64,000 nucleotides of DNA. Origin: UBA12018 sp051656605. Its GTDB lineage: Bacteria; Bacteroidota; Bacteroidia; Bacteroidales; CAMTPD01. Within the stretch, counting starts at the first letter, position 1. Each line of letters opens with the position of its first letter. The notes below the pieces were generated by a model, which saw nothing but the letters and a program-made list of their open reading frames with translations, did no database searches and was not told the origin of the DNA. A program made the position numbers and the translations under genes. The stretch spans positions 62,001 through 126,000 of the forward strand of contig JBOGCF010000043.1 in the NCBI GenBank assembly GCA_051656605.1. The letters are read 5' to 3'. Shown piece after piece: positions 1-9,096 of this stretch.

Positions 1-20
1 GCTAACGTCGCACTCTACAC

Positions 21-56
21 GGGCTGCCTGTTTTGCGTTGTGCAAGTAGGCAGCCC
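21..56. repeat. 36-nt hairpin element, copy 1
   Basis: Inverted repeat with a 9-bp stem (GGGCTGCCT / AGGCAGCCC) and an inner TTGC/GCAA stem in the loop. Copies at 5568-5603 and 7314-7349 share the stem and all but one loop base. This copy also has an outer CTCTACAC (13-20) / GTGTAGAG (65-72) pairing that the others lack. It probably ends a transcription unit lying before the window, as a Rho-independent-type terminator. Conservation of the loop goes beyond what a terminator needs. Confidence 0.75.
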
Positions 57-154
57 TTGGTATTGTGTAGAGGATGTAATCTTGTTAAAAACCAGGTTGA
101 ATGTAGTTGCTTTGAAATAAATATATGATATAATAGTCAATTTTAAATAACGTG

Positions 155-184
155 TTGCGAATGTGGTTTATATGTGTATATTTG
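155..184 (+). promoter_or_regulatory. Candidate promoter of susC/susD operon
   Basis: TATATTTG at 177-184 fits the Bacteroidetes -7 box TAnnTTTG. A TTG at 155-157 lies 19 nt upstream as a -33 box. The predicted start near 191 leaves a leader of about 100 nt before the susC ATG. The match is by eye only. Confidence 0.5.
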
Positions 185-289
185 TCTGAAAATACGTAAA
201 AGAGATATGCTGGGGTAGCATAATGAAAAAATACACACTGTTTGAACTTCTAATACTAACTATTATTACTTATTTAAATCTTACGTATC

Positions 290-3200
290 ATGAAAAAACG
301 TACAGCTAGAGTCTTGGCTGGTTGCGATGAGCACTTGAAGTCGAGACCGCCTTTCTTGAAAATGCTTTTGTCAGTGTCGGTGCTGGCTCCGTCTTTTTTA
401 TTTGCCGAAAATGATCCGTTACCTAAGCCTGATATTATAAGGGGAAAAGATGCGGTGAGTGTTGTATCTCAGCAGGGTATTAGGATAAAAGGGATAGTTC
501 TAGATGAGTTTAATGAGCCGCTCACAGGTGTTAATATTCGTGTGAAAGGGGTGGATCAGGGAACTATCACCGATCTGGAGGGTAATTTTACAATTACGGT
601 GCCATACGCAAATGCAAGTTTGGTTTTTTCCTACATTGGTTATCAACCGCAAGATATTAAGCTTGATGGTAAAACAGACTTAAAAGTCAAGATGGTAGAG
701 GATTCCAAGGCTTTGGAAGAGGTTGTGGTTGTTGGATATACTACACAGAAGAAAGCTACCATTACCGGATCTATTTCTACGATAACAACAAAGGATTTAA
801 AACAAAGTCCTACGGCCAACTTGACGAATGCACTTGCAGGTAGAATGCCGGGTTTGATGGTGAATCAATTTCAGGGTGGAGAACCAGGTGTAGATGGTGC
901 TGATGTAAAGATTCGTGGTTTTGGTACTTATGGGGATAAGTCTCCTATTATTATTGTTGATGGAGTTGAGCGTGATATGAATTATCTTGCTCCGGAGGAA
1001 ATAGAAACGTTTTCGATATTGAAAGATGCTTCGGCTACAGCTCCGTATGGTGTGCGTGGTGCTAATGGAGTAGTGATTATTACTACCAAGCGGGGGAAAG
1101 CTCAGGAGAAGGCTTCGGTTAACTTCAAGGCTTCGGTGGGTGTGAATAATCCGGTAAAGTTTCCAAAATACTTAGGTTCTGCTGATTATGCTACGCTTTA
1201 TAATGAGGCTATTCTGAATGATAATCCTAATGCCGATCTGGAAAGTTTGAATTTGTTCTCGCAAGATGCGATTGATAAGTTCAGAAGGGCTAAGGGGGAT
1301 AACTCCGACGGATTGGGGTATAATTGGGATTATTTTGATTATGCTTTTAAGCCCGGATTGCAACAGGATTATTCCCTATCTATTGTAGGTGGCTCTGATA
1401 GAGCCAGGTATTATGTAATGGCAAATTATTTTCATCAAAATGGTAACTATAAACATACGGATTTGTCTGATTATGATACGCAGGCCGTATTTAAACGCTA
1501 CAATTTTAGGTCGAATATTGATGTGGATATCACAAAGGATTTTTATGCTCGTCTTGATTTAGGTGCTCGCATTACCGACCGAAATGCTCCGGGAACTACA
1601 GCGGCTCGTATTGTAGAGTTGTGTAACACGCAACCTTCTTATTTGCCTATCGTAGTAGAACCTAACGGAAATGAGGGGAATAAGGAGTTTGCTGCTAATA
1701 ATCCTTTAGGTATGCTTTTCGGGGATCAGATTTATCGCTACAACATTTTGGGGGAACTTTCACGTACAGGGTATCTGAATGAGAAGAAAACATCGCTAAA
1801 TGGGTCTTTTACTTTGGGCCATAAGCTTGATTTTATCACGAAAGGCTTGAAAATAGAGGGTGTGTTTTCGTATGATGCTGAAGAGGGTCGTTGGGTAAAT
1901 CGTGTTGTTAATGGTTACTCGGAGGGTTACCGAGAGTTTCCGGGATATGCGACTTTTAAGCCGGAGGCTGGTACTGATATCTATAGGAATCCGCAAGGAT
2001 ACAATGGTCTTTACACCAATGGTAATAAGTATCAAATAGACCAAACAATCGGAAATGGTTTTAGTCAGAATGCTACTGTAAGCCGCACGTATTATCAATT
2101 GAAGCTGGATTATGCTCGCAACTTTAATGGGCATGATGTGGGAGGACTTGTTCTTTTCAATCGCTCACAGAAGGATATAAATAACCAGGTTTCGTTTTGT
2201 TATCAAGGTGTTACAGGGCGTATCACGTATGCCTATAATAGCAAATATCTAGCTGAGTTTAATGTGGGGTATAACGGTTCGGAAAACTTTGCTCCGGGCA
2301 AGCGTTATGGTATTTTTCCTGCGGGATCGGTTGGCTGGGTAGTCACAGAAGAGGCTTTTATGGAGAATACGCGAAGGTGGCTCGATAACTTAAAGATTCG
2401 CGGTTCGTATGGCTTGGTAGGTAGTGATAAGATTCCGGGAGGTGCTCGCTTTATCTATCTGCAATACTTTGGTGGTGGCGGAGATTATAGCTTTGGTACG
2501 AATGGGTTTAACTCGGGAGCCGGAGGGGGTGTTTCTGAGGGGAGTTTAGCTAATCCTAATTTGACTTGGGAGAAGTCGAAGAAACTGAATATTGGTATAG
2601 ATGCTACGTTTTTGAGTCAGCGCTTATCGTTTACGATGGATTATTTTAAAGAGCATCGTTATGATATTATTACAGATCTTGGAGGAGGGGATAAACTAGG
2701 TTTTCCTGATATTGTAGGGAAAGATGCTCCTCTTGTAAACTCTGGTATTGTAGATAATCAGGGGGTGGATTTTGAGATTGGATGGAATGCTTCTATCGGA
2801 AGAGATTTCCGATATTATATCAAACCAAATTTTACGTTTGCTCGGAATAAGATCGTATTTATGAATGAGATACCTCGTGAATATGAATGGAGGCAGGGTA
2901 CCGGAAAAAGAATTGATGAACATTTTGTATATGTGTTTGATCGCTTTGTGGACTCTCAAGAGGAAGCTGATCAACTCAATGCAATGAATAATGGTTCGGG
3001 ATTTCAACAGTGGGGTAAGCTGCGCCCGGGAGATGTGGTGTATAAGGATTTGAATGGTGATGGAAAGATCGATGATTTGTCAGATAGAACTGCTATGGGT
3101 AATCCGCGTACGCCTGAGATTCAGTTTGGTTTGCCGGTGGGTATTCAGTACAAGGGATTTGACTTGAGTCTATTGTTTCAAGGTGCTACAAATAGTTCGA

Positions 3201-3610
3201 TATTATTGCATGGTGCGGCAGTTTGGGATTTCCCATTGTTTTCACAAGATAAGTATGGTAAAGTGAAGCCTATGCACTTGAATCGTTGGACTCCCGAAAC
3301 AAAAGAGTCTGCGACGTATCCTGCACTGCATTATGGAGATCATAGTAATAATAAAAACGGGAATAGTAGCTTGTTCCTTTACGATGCTACCTATATGCGT
3401 TTGAAGAATGTGGAGATCGGATATACACTGCCTAAGTCGGCGATTCGTTTTGCAGGTTTACAAAATGTGCGTGTGTATGTGCAGGGCCTAAATTTGCTAA
3501 CCTGGGATAACTTGAAAGATGTGGATATTGATCCTGAAACAAGAGAGGGGTCGGGCGATTGGTATCCGATACAGCGTGTATTTAATTTTGGAATAGATAT
3601 CACTTATTGA
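290..3610 (+). CDS. SusC/RagA-family TonB-linked outer membrane transporter
   Basis: This is the outer-membrane TonB-dependent channel of a SusC/SusD glycan (or peptide) uptake pair. Of 1106 residues, about 65-135 form a carboxypeptidase-regulatory-like domain (DEFNEPLTGVNIRVKG), about 145-270 the plug (TNALAGRMPGL, then RGANGVVIITTKRG), and the rest the beta barrel. The protein ends in an aromatic residue (FGIDITY), as outer-membrane barrels do. No N-terminal STN domain is visible, so ECF-sigma/anti-sigma signalling is unlikely. The hydrophobic signal core (residues 25-38) follows an unusually long polar N-terminus; an internal ATG at 362 would give a more ordinary signal peptide. susD follows after 23 nt. 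The substrate cannot be read from the sequence; the nearby sulfatase hints at a sulfated glycan. Confidence 0.95.
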   Translation: MKKRTARVLAGCDEHLKSRPPFLKMLLSVSVLAPSFLFAENDPLPKPDIIRGKDAVSVVSQQGIRIKGIVLDEFNEPLTGVNIRVKGVDQGTITDLEGNFTITVPYANASLVFSYIGYQPQDIKLDGKTDLKVKMVEDSKALEEVVVVGYTTQKKATITGSISTITTKDLKQSPTANLTNALAGRMPGLMVNQFQGGEPGVDGADVKIRGFGTYGDKSPIIIVDGVERDMNYLAPEEIETFSILKDASATAPYGVRGANGVVIITTKRGKAQEKASVNFKASVGVNNPVKFPKYLGSADYATLYNEAILNDNPNADLESLNLFSQDAIDKFRRAKGDNSDGLGYNWDYFDYAFKPGLQQDYSLSIVGGSDRARYYVMANYFHQNGNYKHTDLSDYDTQAVFKRYNFRSNIDVDITKDFYARLDLGARITDRNAPGTTAARIVELCNTQPSYLPIVVEPNGNEGNKEFAANNPLGMLFGDQIYRYNILGELSRTGYLNEKKTSLNGSFTLGHKLDFITKGLKIEGVFSYDAEEGRWVNRVVNGYSEGYREFPGYATFKPEAGTDIYRNPQGYNGLYTNGNKYQIDQTIGNGFSQNATVSRTYYQLKLDYARNFNGHDVGGLVLFNRSQKDINNQVSFCYQGVTGRITYAYNSKYLAEFNVGYNGSENFAPGKRYGIFPAGSVGWVVTEEAFMENTRRWLDNLKIRGSYGLVGSDKIPGGARFIYLQYFGGGGDYSFGTNGFNSGAGGGVSEGSLANPNLTWEKSKKLNIGIDATFLSQRLSFTMDYFKEHRYDIITDLGGGDKLGFPDIVGKDAPLVNSGIVDNQGVDFEIGWNASIGRDFRYYIKPNFTFARNKIVFMNEIPREYEWRQGTGKRIDEHFVYVFDRFVDSQEEADQLNAMNNGSGFQQWGKLRPGDVVYKDLNGDGKIDDLSDRTAMGNPRTPEIQFGLPVGIQYKGFDLSLLFQGATNSSILLHGAAVWDFPLFSQDKYGKVKPMHLNRWTPETKESATYPALHYGDHSNNKNGNSSLFLYDATYMRLKNVEIGYTLPKSAIRFAGLQNVRVYVQGLNLLTWDNLKDVDIDPETREGSGDWYPIQRVFNFGIDITY

Positions 3611-3633
3611 TAATAGCCTTAAAGTAGTAAATC

Positions 3634-5541
3634 ATGAAAATAAAAATACAGAATTTTAGTTCGGTACTTATGTTGGGTGCATTGTCTTTGCTTTCGACTG
3701 GGTGTAATGATGATTTTTTGGATAGAAAGCCGGATGATCAGATGGATGAGGAGCAAGTGTTTATGCGTTATGATAAGGTAAATCAGTTGGTTACCGACTT
3801 GTATGCGAATGCTAAAGATGCGAATAAACCGTTGGTTTTCTTTAATCACTTCTCTACAGCAGCTGTAACCGATGAATGTGAAGGTTCTACTGCTGAAGGT
3901 AGTTTGACGAATAAATTCAATGCCGGTGACTGGTCTTCGATGGGGATGCCTGATAGGAGTAGTTGTGGTCAGTATTGGTGGGATTTATATGGTAAAATAA
4001 GAAAGTCGAATGTGATCTTAGACGGGGTTGCAAAATACAATACTCCGGATAATCCGCTTGAGCCCGGCGATTTATCGAAACGTCTTGGAGAAACCTATTT
4101 TTTCAGAGCTTATTTGCACTATCTTTTGTTGAGATCGTATGGTGAAGTGGTATATATGGATTACTTGAAAGATCCACAGAGTGAGATGGATTTTAAGAAG
4201 GAATCAGTACATGCTATTGTTGAAAGGATTTGTGCTGACGTAGATTCGGCTTATCAGCGTGTACCTGCTAAGTGGGGTAGTTCTGATTTTGGTCGTGTAG
4301 ATCAAGGTGCTTGCTTGGGTTTGAAAGCAATAGTACGTTGGATTGCTGCTACGCCAATGTGGAATGGTGGTTCTTTTCCTGAAGATACTCGTCAGTTTAC
4401 CGGTGAATATACCTATGATGCGGGAAGGTGGGAGGCTGCCAAGATTGCTGCTAAAGCTGTGATTGATTTTAAAGTGAACGGGGAGAATCGCTATTCTCTT
4501 TATGAGCAGTATAATGCGAACGATTTTAATGATGATGGTGAACAGGATCGTAATAATTCGAAGGTATATTCTCGCTTATGGGATATGTATCACGATATAC
4601 GTGCTTTTCAAACAGAAGCTGTTTGGTTTGTAACTAAAGATAAGTGGGAGGCTTGGCAAGGTGACGTTTATCCACCTTCAGCCGGTGGTAGTTCGCGTCA
4701 GATGCCTTTGCAAGAACAAGTGGACGAATATGAGTATGTTGGTCCGGATGGTTATGGGTATCCTGTATATGCCGAACGGGCAAAAGCCGATGGCTATGAC
4801 GATACGAATCCGTATGAAGGAATAAAAAGAGATCCGAGAATGCATAGAGATGTGATTTATCATGGTTCAACGTTTAAGGGGAAAAAGATTAACTTAGCCG
4901 AAGGGGCTGATAAACTGGGTGCTTCTAATTCTTCAACAACGGGGTATTTCTTGCGTAAATTCTTAAAAGAGTCATGGAATAGGGATAAGTCATTCTCTAT
5001 ATCTGCTCCTCCGGTATGGCGATTGCCTGAGTTTATTTATATCTATGCGGAGGCTGTAAACGAAACGACTGGTCCAAATCAGGAAATCTATGATATGATA
5101 AATAAAGTGAGAGCAAGGTCGTTTATGGTTCCGATGCCTCCACAGGTTGTGGGAGATAAGGACTTGATGAATAGTTATATTCAACGAGAACGTCGTGTAG
5201 AGTTGTTTTATGAGAATAATCGTATTTGGGCTTGTCGCTTGTATCTACAACCATCTTCGCAAAAGGAATTGGCTAAAGAGCAGGCTTGGGCTAGTGCAGG
5301 GGCAACGAATAATGAGCGCTCGCAAAACTACTGGCCATATCCGCAAACTCAACGATTAGCTAATGGAATGATTCCGGTGGAAGATCCTAATGGTAAAATT
5401 GATATTAATGGAAAGACCTACAAGATGAGACGTTTCTGTCTTGAAGAGCGTGTGTTTGTGACACCACGTCACTACTTGTTTCCGATCATGGATGATGAGT
5501 TGAAGCGTACTCCTTCACTTGTGCAAAATCCTGGTTGGTAA
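3634..5541 (+). CDS. SusD/RagB-family nutrient-binding surface lipoprotein
   Basis: 635-residue partner of the SusC protein just upstream; SusD proteins sit as a lid over the SusC barrel and capture the substrate. The signal peptide ends in a lipobox (LLSTGC) and the mature protein starts CNDDFLDRKP, the typical SusD opening, with acidic residues after the Cys that favour surface export. SusD-type signatures include LGETYFFRAYLHYLLLRSYG near residue 150 and IYAEAVNET with a VRARS segment in the C-terminal half. The C-terminus is the usual RHYLFPI...PSLVQNPGW. The gene is co-transcribed with susC and ends at the hairpin at 5568-5603. Family assignment is firm; ligand unknown. Confidence 0.95.
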   Translation: MKIKIQNFSSVLMLGALSLLSTGCNDDFLDRKPDDQMDEEQVFMRYDKVNQLVTDLYANAKDANKPLVFFNHFSTAAVTDECEGSTAEGSLTNKFNAGDWSSMGMPDRSSCGQYWWDLYGKIRKSNVILDGVAKYNTPDNPLEPGDLSKRLGETYFFRAYLHYLLLRSYGEVVYMDYLKDPQSEMDFKKESVHAIVERICADVDSAYQRVPAKWGSSDFGRVDQGACLGLKAIVRWIAATPMWNGGSFPEDTRQFTGEYTYDAGRWEAAKIAAKAVIDFKVNGENRYSLYEQYNANDFNDDGEQDRNNSKVYSRLWDMYHDIRAFQTEAVWFVTKDKWEAWQGDVYPPSAGGSSRQMPLQEQVDEYEYVGPDGYGYPVYAERAKADGYDDTNPYEGIKRDPRMHRDVIYHGSTFKGKKINLAEGADKLGASNSSTTGYFLRKFLKESWNRDKSFSISAPPVWRLPEFIYIYAEAVNETTGPNQEIYDMINKVRARSFMVPMPPQVVGDKDLMNSYIQRERRVELFYENNRIWACRLYLQPSSQKELAKEQAWASAGATNNERSQNYWPYPQTQRLANGMIPVEDPNGKIDINGKTYKMRRFCLEERVFVTPRHYLFPIMDDELKRTPSLVQNPGW

Positions 5542-5567
5542 TAGGGGTTGAGATATAGTAAAGTAAA

Positions 5568-5603
5568 GGGCTGCCTGGTTTGCGTTGTGCAAGTAGGCAG
5601 CCC
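5568..5603. repeat. 36-nt hairpin element, copy 2 (terminator of susD)
   Basis: Same stem as copies 1 and 3, extended here by TAAA/TTTA to about 13 bp, and followed by a T-rich stretch. It lies 27 nt past the susD stop and is probably its terminator. The core including the loop is identical to copy 3 and differs by one base from copy 1. Confidence 0.8.
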
Positions 5604-5905
5604 TTTATTGGTTTGCCGTGCATGGGATATAAAGGCGAATCTGAGAGAAGTCAGCAGAAGTCATAGTATCTGGTATATGACCAAGTCTCCGCCGCCTGGG
5701 TGGTGCCCGCACCCCGTTGCCATCGTACCATCAAGGAATTGAAAATTTGACAGATGTTGAATTAAATTTACAGATCAAAAGGATACACCGCATTACCAAG
5801 GAATGTGTTATTAGATGTAGAAAAGCTAGATGTATTGAGGGTATAAAGGATACTTCCCCCTATGAATAAGTATTACAAAGTTTGTTTTTTAATTATGATA
5901 ATGTT

Positions 5906-5937
5906 GTTGTTTATTGAATGTCATTTTTTTAGTTTTG
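5906..5937 (+). promoter_or_regulatory. Promoter of the DUF3800 module
   Basis: TAGTTTTG at 5930-5937 matches TAnnTTTG and a TTG at 5906-5908 lies 21 nt upstream. The predicted transcription start near 5944 is downstream of the first in-frame ATG (5862), which supports ATG 5988 as the real start. Confidence 0.55.
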
Positions 5938-5987
5938 TACGTTTGATTTCTAATAATAGGAGTGGTAAAAGATTAAGCCTGAATGAT

Positions 5988-6677
5988 ATGAAATATGAAA
6001 TCTATAGTGATGAAAGTTGCCTTGAAGCTATTTTTGATAAGGATGCACATAGATATGCCGTAATTGGAGGGGTTTGGATTCCTGCTTCATATAGGCAAGA
6101 GTTAAAGCAGTCCATAAACTCAATAAAAGAGAAGTATGGTATTCGAGGGGAATTGAAATGGAATAAGGTTTCACCTCAATACTTCAACCTCTATAAAGAA
6201 GTTGTTGATTTATTTATTCAGTCTGAGGATATTAGATTTAGAGCTATAGTTGTTGATGCTTCGAAAATAAATAATGAGGTGTTTAACGATAACAACGCTG
6301 AACTAGGGTTTTATAAGTTTTACTACCAATTAATACAGCATTGGCTATTTGATGGTAATGAATATGCTATATTTTTAGATCATAAGATTAATGCATATAA
6401 GAGCCGTGTGCATGAGTTGGGACGAATTTTAAATTATGCGACAAATGCTGTAATAACAAATGTACAGGCTTTACCATCAGAGGAGTCAGTAATAATACAA
6501 TTGGCCGATGTTTTAACAGGGATTGTTGCAGCTAAGTTTAATTCGAGAACTGTGAGTGTTTCTAAGTTAGCTTTAATTAGTCGAATTGAGGAGTTTCTGG
6601 GTCATGAGATTGCGCCGACTGTAAAAAGTGAGAGTAAATTCAATGTGTTTAATATAAATCTTCGTCAAGGATGGTAA
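5988..6677 (+). CDS. DUF3800 domain protein
   Basis: 229 residues from ATG 5988. The product opens MKYEIYSDES, the acidic Y-x-DES start typical of DUF3800, a family predicted to have an RNase H-like fold. Further acidic positions at FLDHK and IQLADVLTG near the C-terminus fit the proposed metal site. An in-frame ATG at 5862 would add 42 residues including a hydrophobic patch, but the best promoter box (5930-5937) lies downstream of it, so I prefer 5988. The stop is separated by one base from the next gene, so the two are translationally coupled. Base composition is more AT-rich than the neighbouring sulfatase. DUF3800 proteins are often found in accessory or defence-like regions; the actual function is unknown. 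Confidence 0.75.
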   Translation: MKYEIYSDESCLEAIFDKDAHRYAVIGGVWIPASYRQELKQSINSIKEKYGIRGELKWNKVSPQYFNLYKEVVDLFIQSEDIRFRAIVVDASKINNEVFNDNNAELGFYKFYYQLIQHWLFDGNEYAIFLDHKINAYKSRVHELGRILNYATNAVITNVQALPSEESVIIQLADVLTGIVAAKFNSRTVSVSKLALISRIEEFLGHEIAPTVKSESKFNVFNINLRQGW

Positions 6678-6678
6678 T

Positions 6679-7146
6679 ATGAGTTATAAGAAAATAAAAC
6701 CACACGACTTTACAGAGGATGAGTTAAGAGCTATATGGCAAAAAGAGTATTGTAGCTGTGATATATTCACATTTGATGGGATTAAAGTGCGATTTTTTGA
6801 TGATCAATTTGATCATGCATTTTATGAAAGTTCCGGACGAAATTTAAGTGTAAAAACAAAACAAGCGGGATATAAAGACTGTCTATCGTATGCTAGAGTT
6901 GAAAAGATACTTTGGATAAAAGATGTGCTGGCAGATCGAGACGCGGAGTTATATATTGGATATGACAAGAAAAAAAAGTCGTATAATAATTCTTCTCGTG
7001 TTGCGGTAGTAAAAGGTGACTATGTCGTTGTGATAAACCTTAAAGATAAAGAGAATGCTAAATTTGTGACTGCCTATGTTGCCGATAATTCTGTAGATAA
7101 GATCAGGAATAGTCCGACATGGAAAATAAAAAAAGACGCTGATTAA
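6679..7146 (+). CDS. Small protein resembling BECR-fold (PBECR-like) nucleases
   Basis: 155 residues, starting one base after the DUF3800 stop and therefore coupled to it. The C-terminal half has a pattern I associate with phage-type Barnase/EndoU/ColicinE5-D/RelE-like (PBECR) domains: an Arg in a helix (YARVEKILWIKDVL), a beta hairpin around GDYVVVINL, and a terminal FVTAY strand, with an upstream His (FDHAF). No signal peptide or membrane segment. If the assignment is right it would be an RNase-like effector working with the DUF3800 protein. The family call is by eye and weak; otherwise this is a hypothetical protein. Confidence 0.5.
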   Translation: MSYKKIKPHDFTEDELRAIWQKEYCSCDIFTFDGIKVRFFDDQFDHAFYESSGRNLSVKTKQAGYKDCLSYARVEKILWIKDVLADRDAELYIGYDKKKKSYNNSSRVAVVKGDYVVVINLKDKENAKFVTAYVADNSVDKIRNSPTWKIKKDAD

Positions 7147-7313
7147 CTGGTTCAGCGTCTGAAACCTCTGTAGGTTCCCTACCAATGGTAAAGACATTAC
7201 AAATGTAATAGCTTTTGTGATAAAGATGCAACTTATTGCCTGGGAAAATGTATGTCATGTTGATAATTAACTTATTTTCAATAAGTCTGTAGTTGTAGAT
7301 AATAAATAAGTAA

Positions 7314-7349
7314 GGGCTGCCTGGTTTGCGTTGTGCAAGTAGGCAGCCC
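7314..7349. repeat. 36-nt hairpin element, copy 3 (convergent terminator)
   Basis: Identical in all 36 nt to copy 2. It sits between the ends of the DUF3800 module (+) and the sulfatase (-), so it could terminate both. With copy 2 it brackets the module in direct orientation, 1.7 kb apart. Confidence 0.75.
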
Positions 7350-7426
7350 TTGGTGTATAATAAAATAAGCGTTTGCGAAATGCGTTGGCTTGTAGTGCGC
7401 GATGCTACATAATGCAATGTGTGTTA

Positions 7427-9007
7427 CTACTCGCCGCGTTGGTTGGGGTTGAGCTTTTTGTAGTGGTTGATGCGCTCGGTCCATGGGAGGTATTCGAATG
7501 GGAATACGTTTTGTTTGTGGGCCCATTTGTTCCAGCGTTTTTCGAGTTCGGCTACTTTGGCTGGGTTGGCCTGCGAGAGGTCGTGCTGCTCGAAGGGATC
7601 GGTGCTGAGGTTGATGAGTTCCCAGTCTTTTTTGCCGTTGCCACGTACGAGCTTCCATCCGTCGGAGATGATGGCGCATGAGGTTTGATGCTCGAAATAA
7701 AGGTCTCGCTTGGGTAGTTGTTTGCCTTTGAGTGCAGGCAGGAGCGAGGTTCCTTGCAGGGCTACCTTGTTGCCGATGTGCTTTTTAGGATACGACACAG
7801 AGGCTAGGTCGATGCATGTAGGGAACAGGTCGATGATGTGTGCTGCTTGGTTGCAGATTTGTTGTTTGCCGGCTAGCGGTGTGTTTTTGCCTCCTGCTAT
7901 GATGAGCGGTGTGCTGGTTCCGCCTTGATAACACCATTGCTTGTAGCTGCGATAGGGGGTGTTGCTGAGGTCGGCCATGAGTTGCTTGATGAAGCCGCCT
8001 TCGCTGGTAGATCCGTTGTCGCTGAGGAATAGGAAGATGGTGTTGTCGTATTCTCCTTTTTGCTTGAGGTTTTCTACCAAGGCTCCGATGCCGTCGTCCA
8101 TGATTTCGATCATGGCTGCATAGGTGGCCATGTCGTTGATCCATTGTTGTTGCTGTTTGTCGCTGAGTTCGTTCCAAGCGGGGCGTTTGCCGTTGAACTC
8201 GCGCTGGTGGAGTGGAAGGGTCATGTCTTGCGGAATGAGTCCTTCCTTTTTGAGTTGTTCGAAGCGTGCTTGCTTGAGTACGTCATAACCTGCTTTGTAG
8301 CGGTCTTTGCATTTTTCGATACGGTCTTTGGGTGCTTCGAGCGGCAGGTGTGGTGCGTAGTGGGCTACGTACATAAACATGGGCTGATCGAAGTTGTGAT
8401 GGTTGATGTAGCTCACGGCCGTATCGGTGATGGCTGTGGTGTAATAGTAGTCGTCGGGGACTTGATCGATCTTGTCGGTGTTGTGATAGAGTGCTTTGGG
8501 TGTGTAGTAGCTGCCTCCTCCGCTCAGACTTCCGTAGTAGTGATCGAATCCGCGTTGTGAGGGGTAACTGCCATTGGGGCCGTCGAAGGCACCGTCTACC
8601 GTAACGTGCCATTTGCCGCTCATGTAGGTGGCATAGCCGGCTGTGCGTAGTACTTCGGCAAGGGTTGGGATGTTGTCGGCTATTTGTCCGCGATAGCCGG
8701 TGCGGTGTTCGTCTACTGCGGTCATCCAGCCTATTCCTGCGGCATGAGGGTAATAGCCGGTGAGTAGGGAGGCACGACTAGGGCAACTGCGTCCGGCATT
8801 TTTCATTTGGGTGAAGCGTGTGCCGTTTTGTGCCAGCTTGTTGATGTTTGGGGTTTCTACTTCGCCTCCGTAGCAACCGAGGTCTGAGAATCCCATATCG
8901 TCGCACATGATGAGTACGATGTTGGGCTGTTTGTGTGTTTGTTGGGCTGTAGCTGTGAGGCCGAGGCCGGCTACCAGGGCTAGTGTTGTGCTGATTGTTT
9001 TACTCAT
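7427..9007 (-). CDS. Cys-type sulfatase (arylsulfatase family, S1)
   Basis: 526-residue exported sulfatase. A Sec signal peptide (residues 1-21) is followed by the metal-binding start NIVLIMCDDMG and the sulfatase signature RSCPSRASLLTG, where Cys75 would be converted to formylglycine by an anaerobic sulfatase-maturating enzyme not present here. MSGKWHV near residue 130 and FLSDNGST near 330 are further metal/sulfate-binding elements. It probably removes sulfate from a glycan in the periplasm or at the surface. It is convergent with the DUF3800 module and 3.4 kb from susC/susD, consistent with a sulfated-glycan utilisation locus. Its G+C looks higher than that of adjacent genes. The exact substrate is not readable. 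Confidence 0.93.
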   Translation of the reverse strand: MSKTISTTLALVAGLGLTATAQQTHKQPNIVLIMCDDMGFSDLGCYGGEVETPNINKLAQNGTRFTQMKNAGRSCPSRASLLTGYYPHAAGIGWMTAVDEHRTGYRGQIADNIPTLAEVLRTAGYATYMSGKWHVTVDGAFDGPNGSYPSQRGFDHYYGSLSGGGSYYTPKALYHNTDKIDQVPDDYYYTTAITDTAVSYINHHNFDQPMFMYVAHYAPHLPLEAPKDRIEKCKDRYKAGYDVLKQARFEQLKKEGLIPQDMTLPLHQREFNGKRPAWNELSDKQQQQWINDMATYAAMIEIMDDGIGALVENLKQKGEYDNTIFLFLSDNGSTSEGGFIKQLMADLSNTPYRSYKQWCYQGGTSTPLIIAGGKNTPLAGKQQICNQAAHIIDLFPTCIDLASVSYPKKHIGNKVALQGTSLLPALKGKQLPKRDLYFEHQTSCAIISDGWKLVRGNGKKDWELINLSTDPFEQHDLSQANPAKVAELEKRWNKWAHKQNVFPFEYLPWTERINHYKKLNPNQRGE

Positions 9008-9029
9008 GGTGTATGTGTGTTTATAAATA

Positions 9030-9075
9030 AAAACCGGATAACTCGGGAGGTTGCTCTCGTGATATCCGGTTTTTG
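9030..9075 (-). terminator. Terminator downstream of pheS
   Basis: AAAACCGGATA (9030-9040) pairs perfectly with TATCCGGTTTT (9063-9073). It lies between the pheS stop and the sulfatase start, both on the minus strand, and should limit read-through from pheS into the sulfatase. Confidence 0.8.
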
Positions 9076-9096
9076 TATGTTATGAGTAGGATAAGC

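Noticed and set aside
5548..5742. 64-codon plus-strand ORF after susD
   Set aside because: It runs through the terminator hairpin at 5568-5603, has no domain and no promoter of its own.
7373..8560. Plus-strand ORFs of 102 and 166 codons over the sulfatase
   Set aside because: Antisense shadows of a clear sulfatase gene with all motifs in the minus frame.
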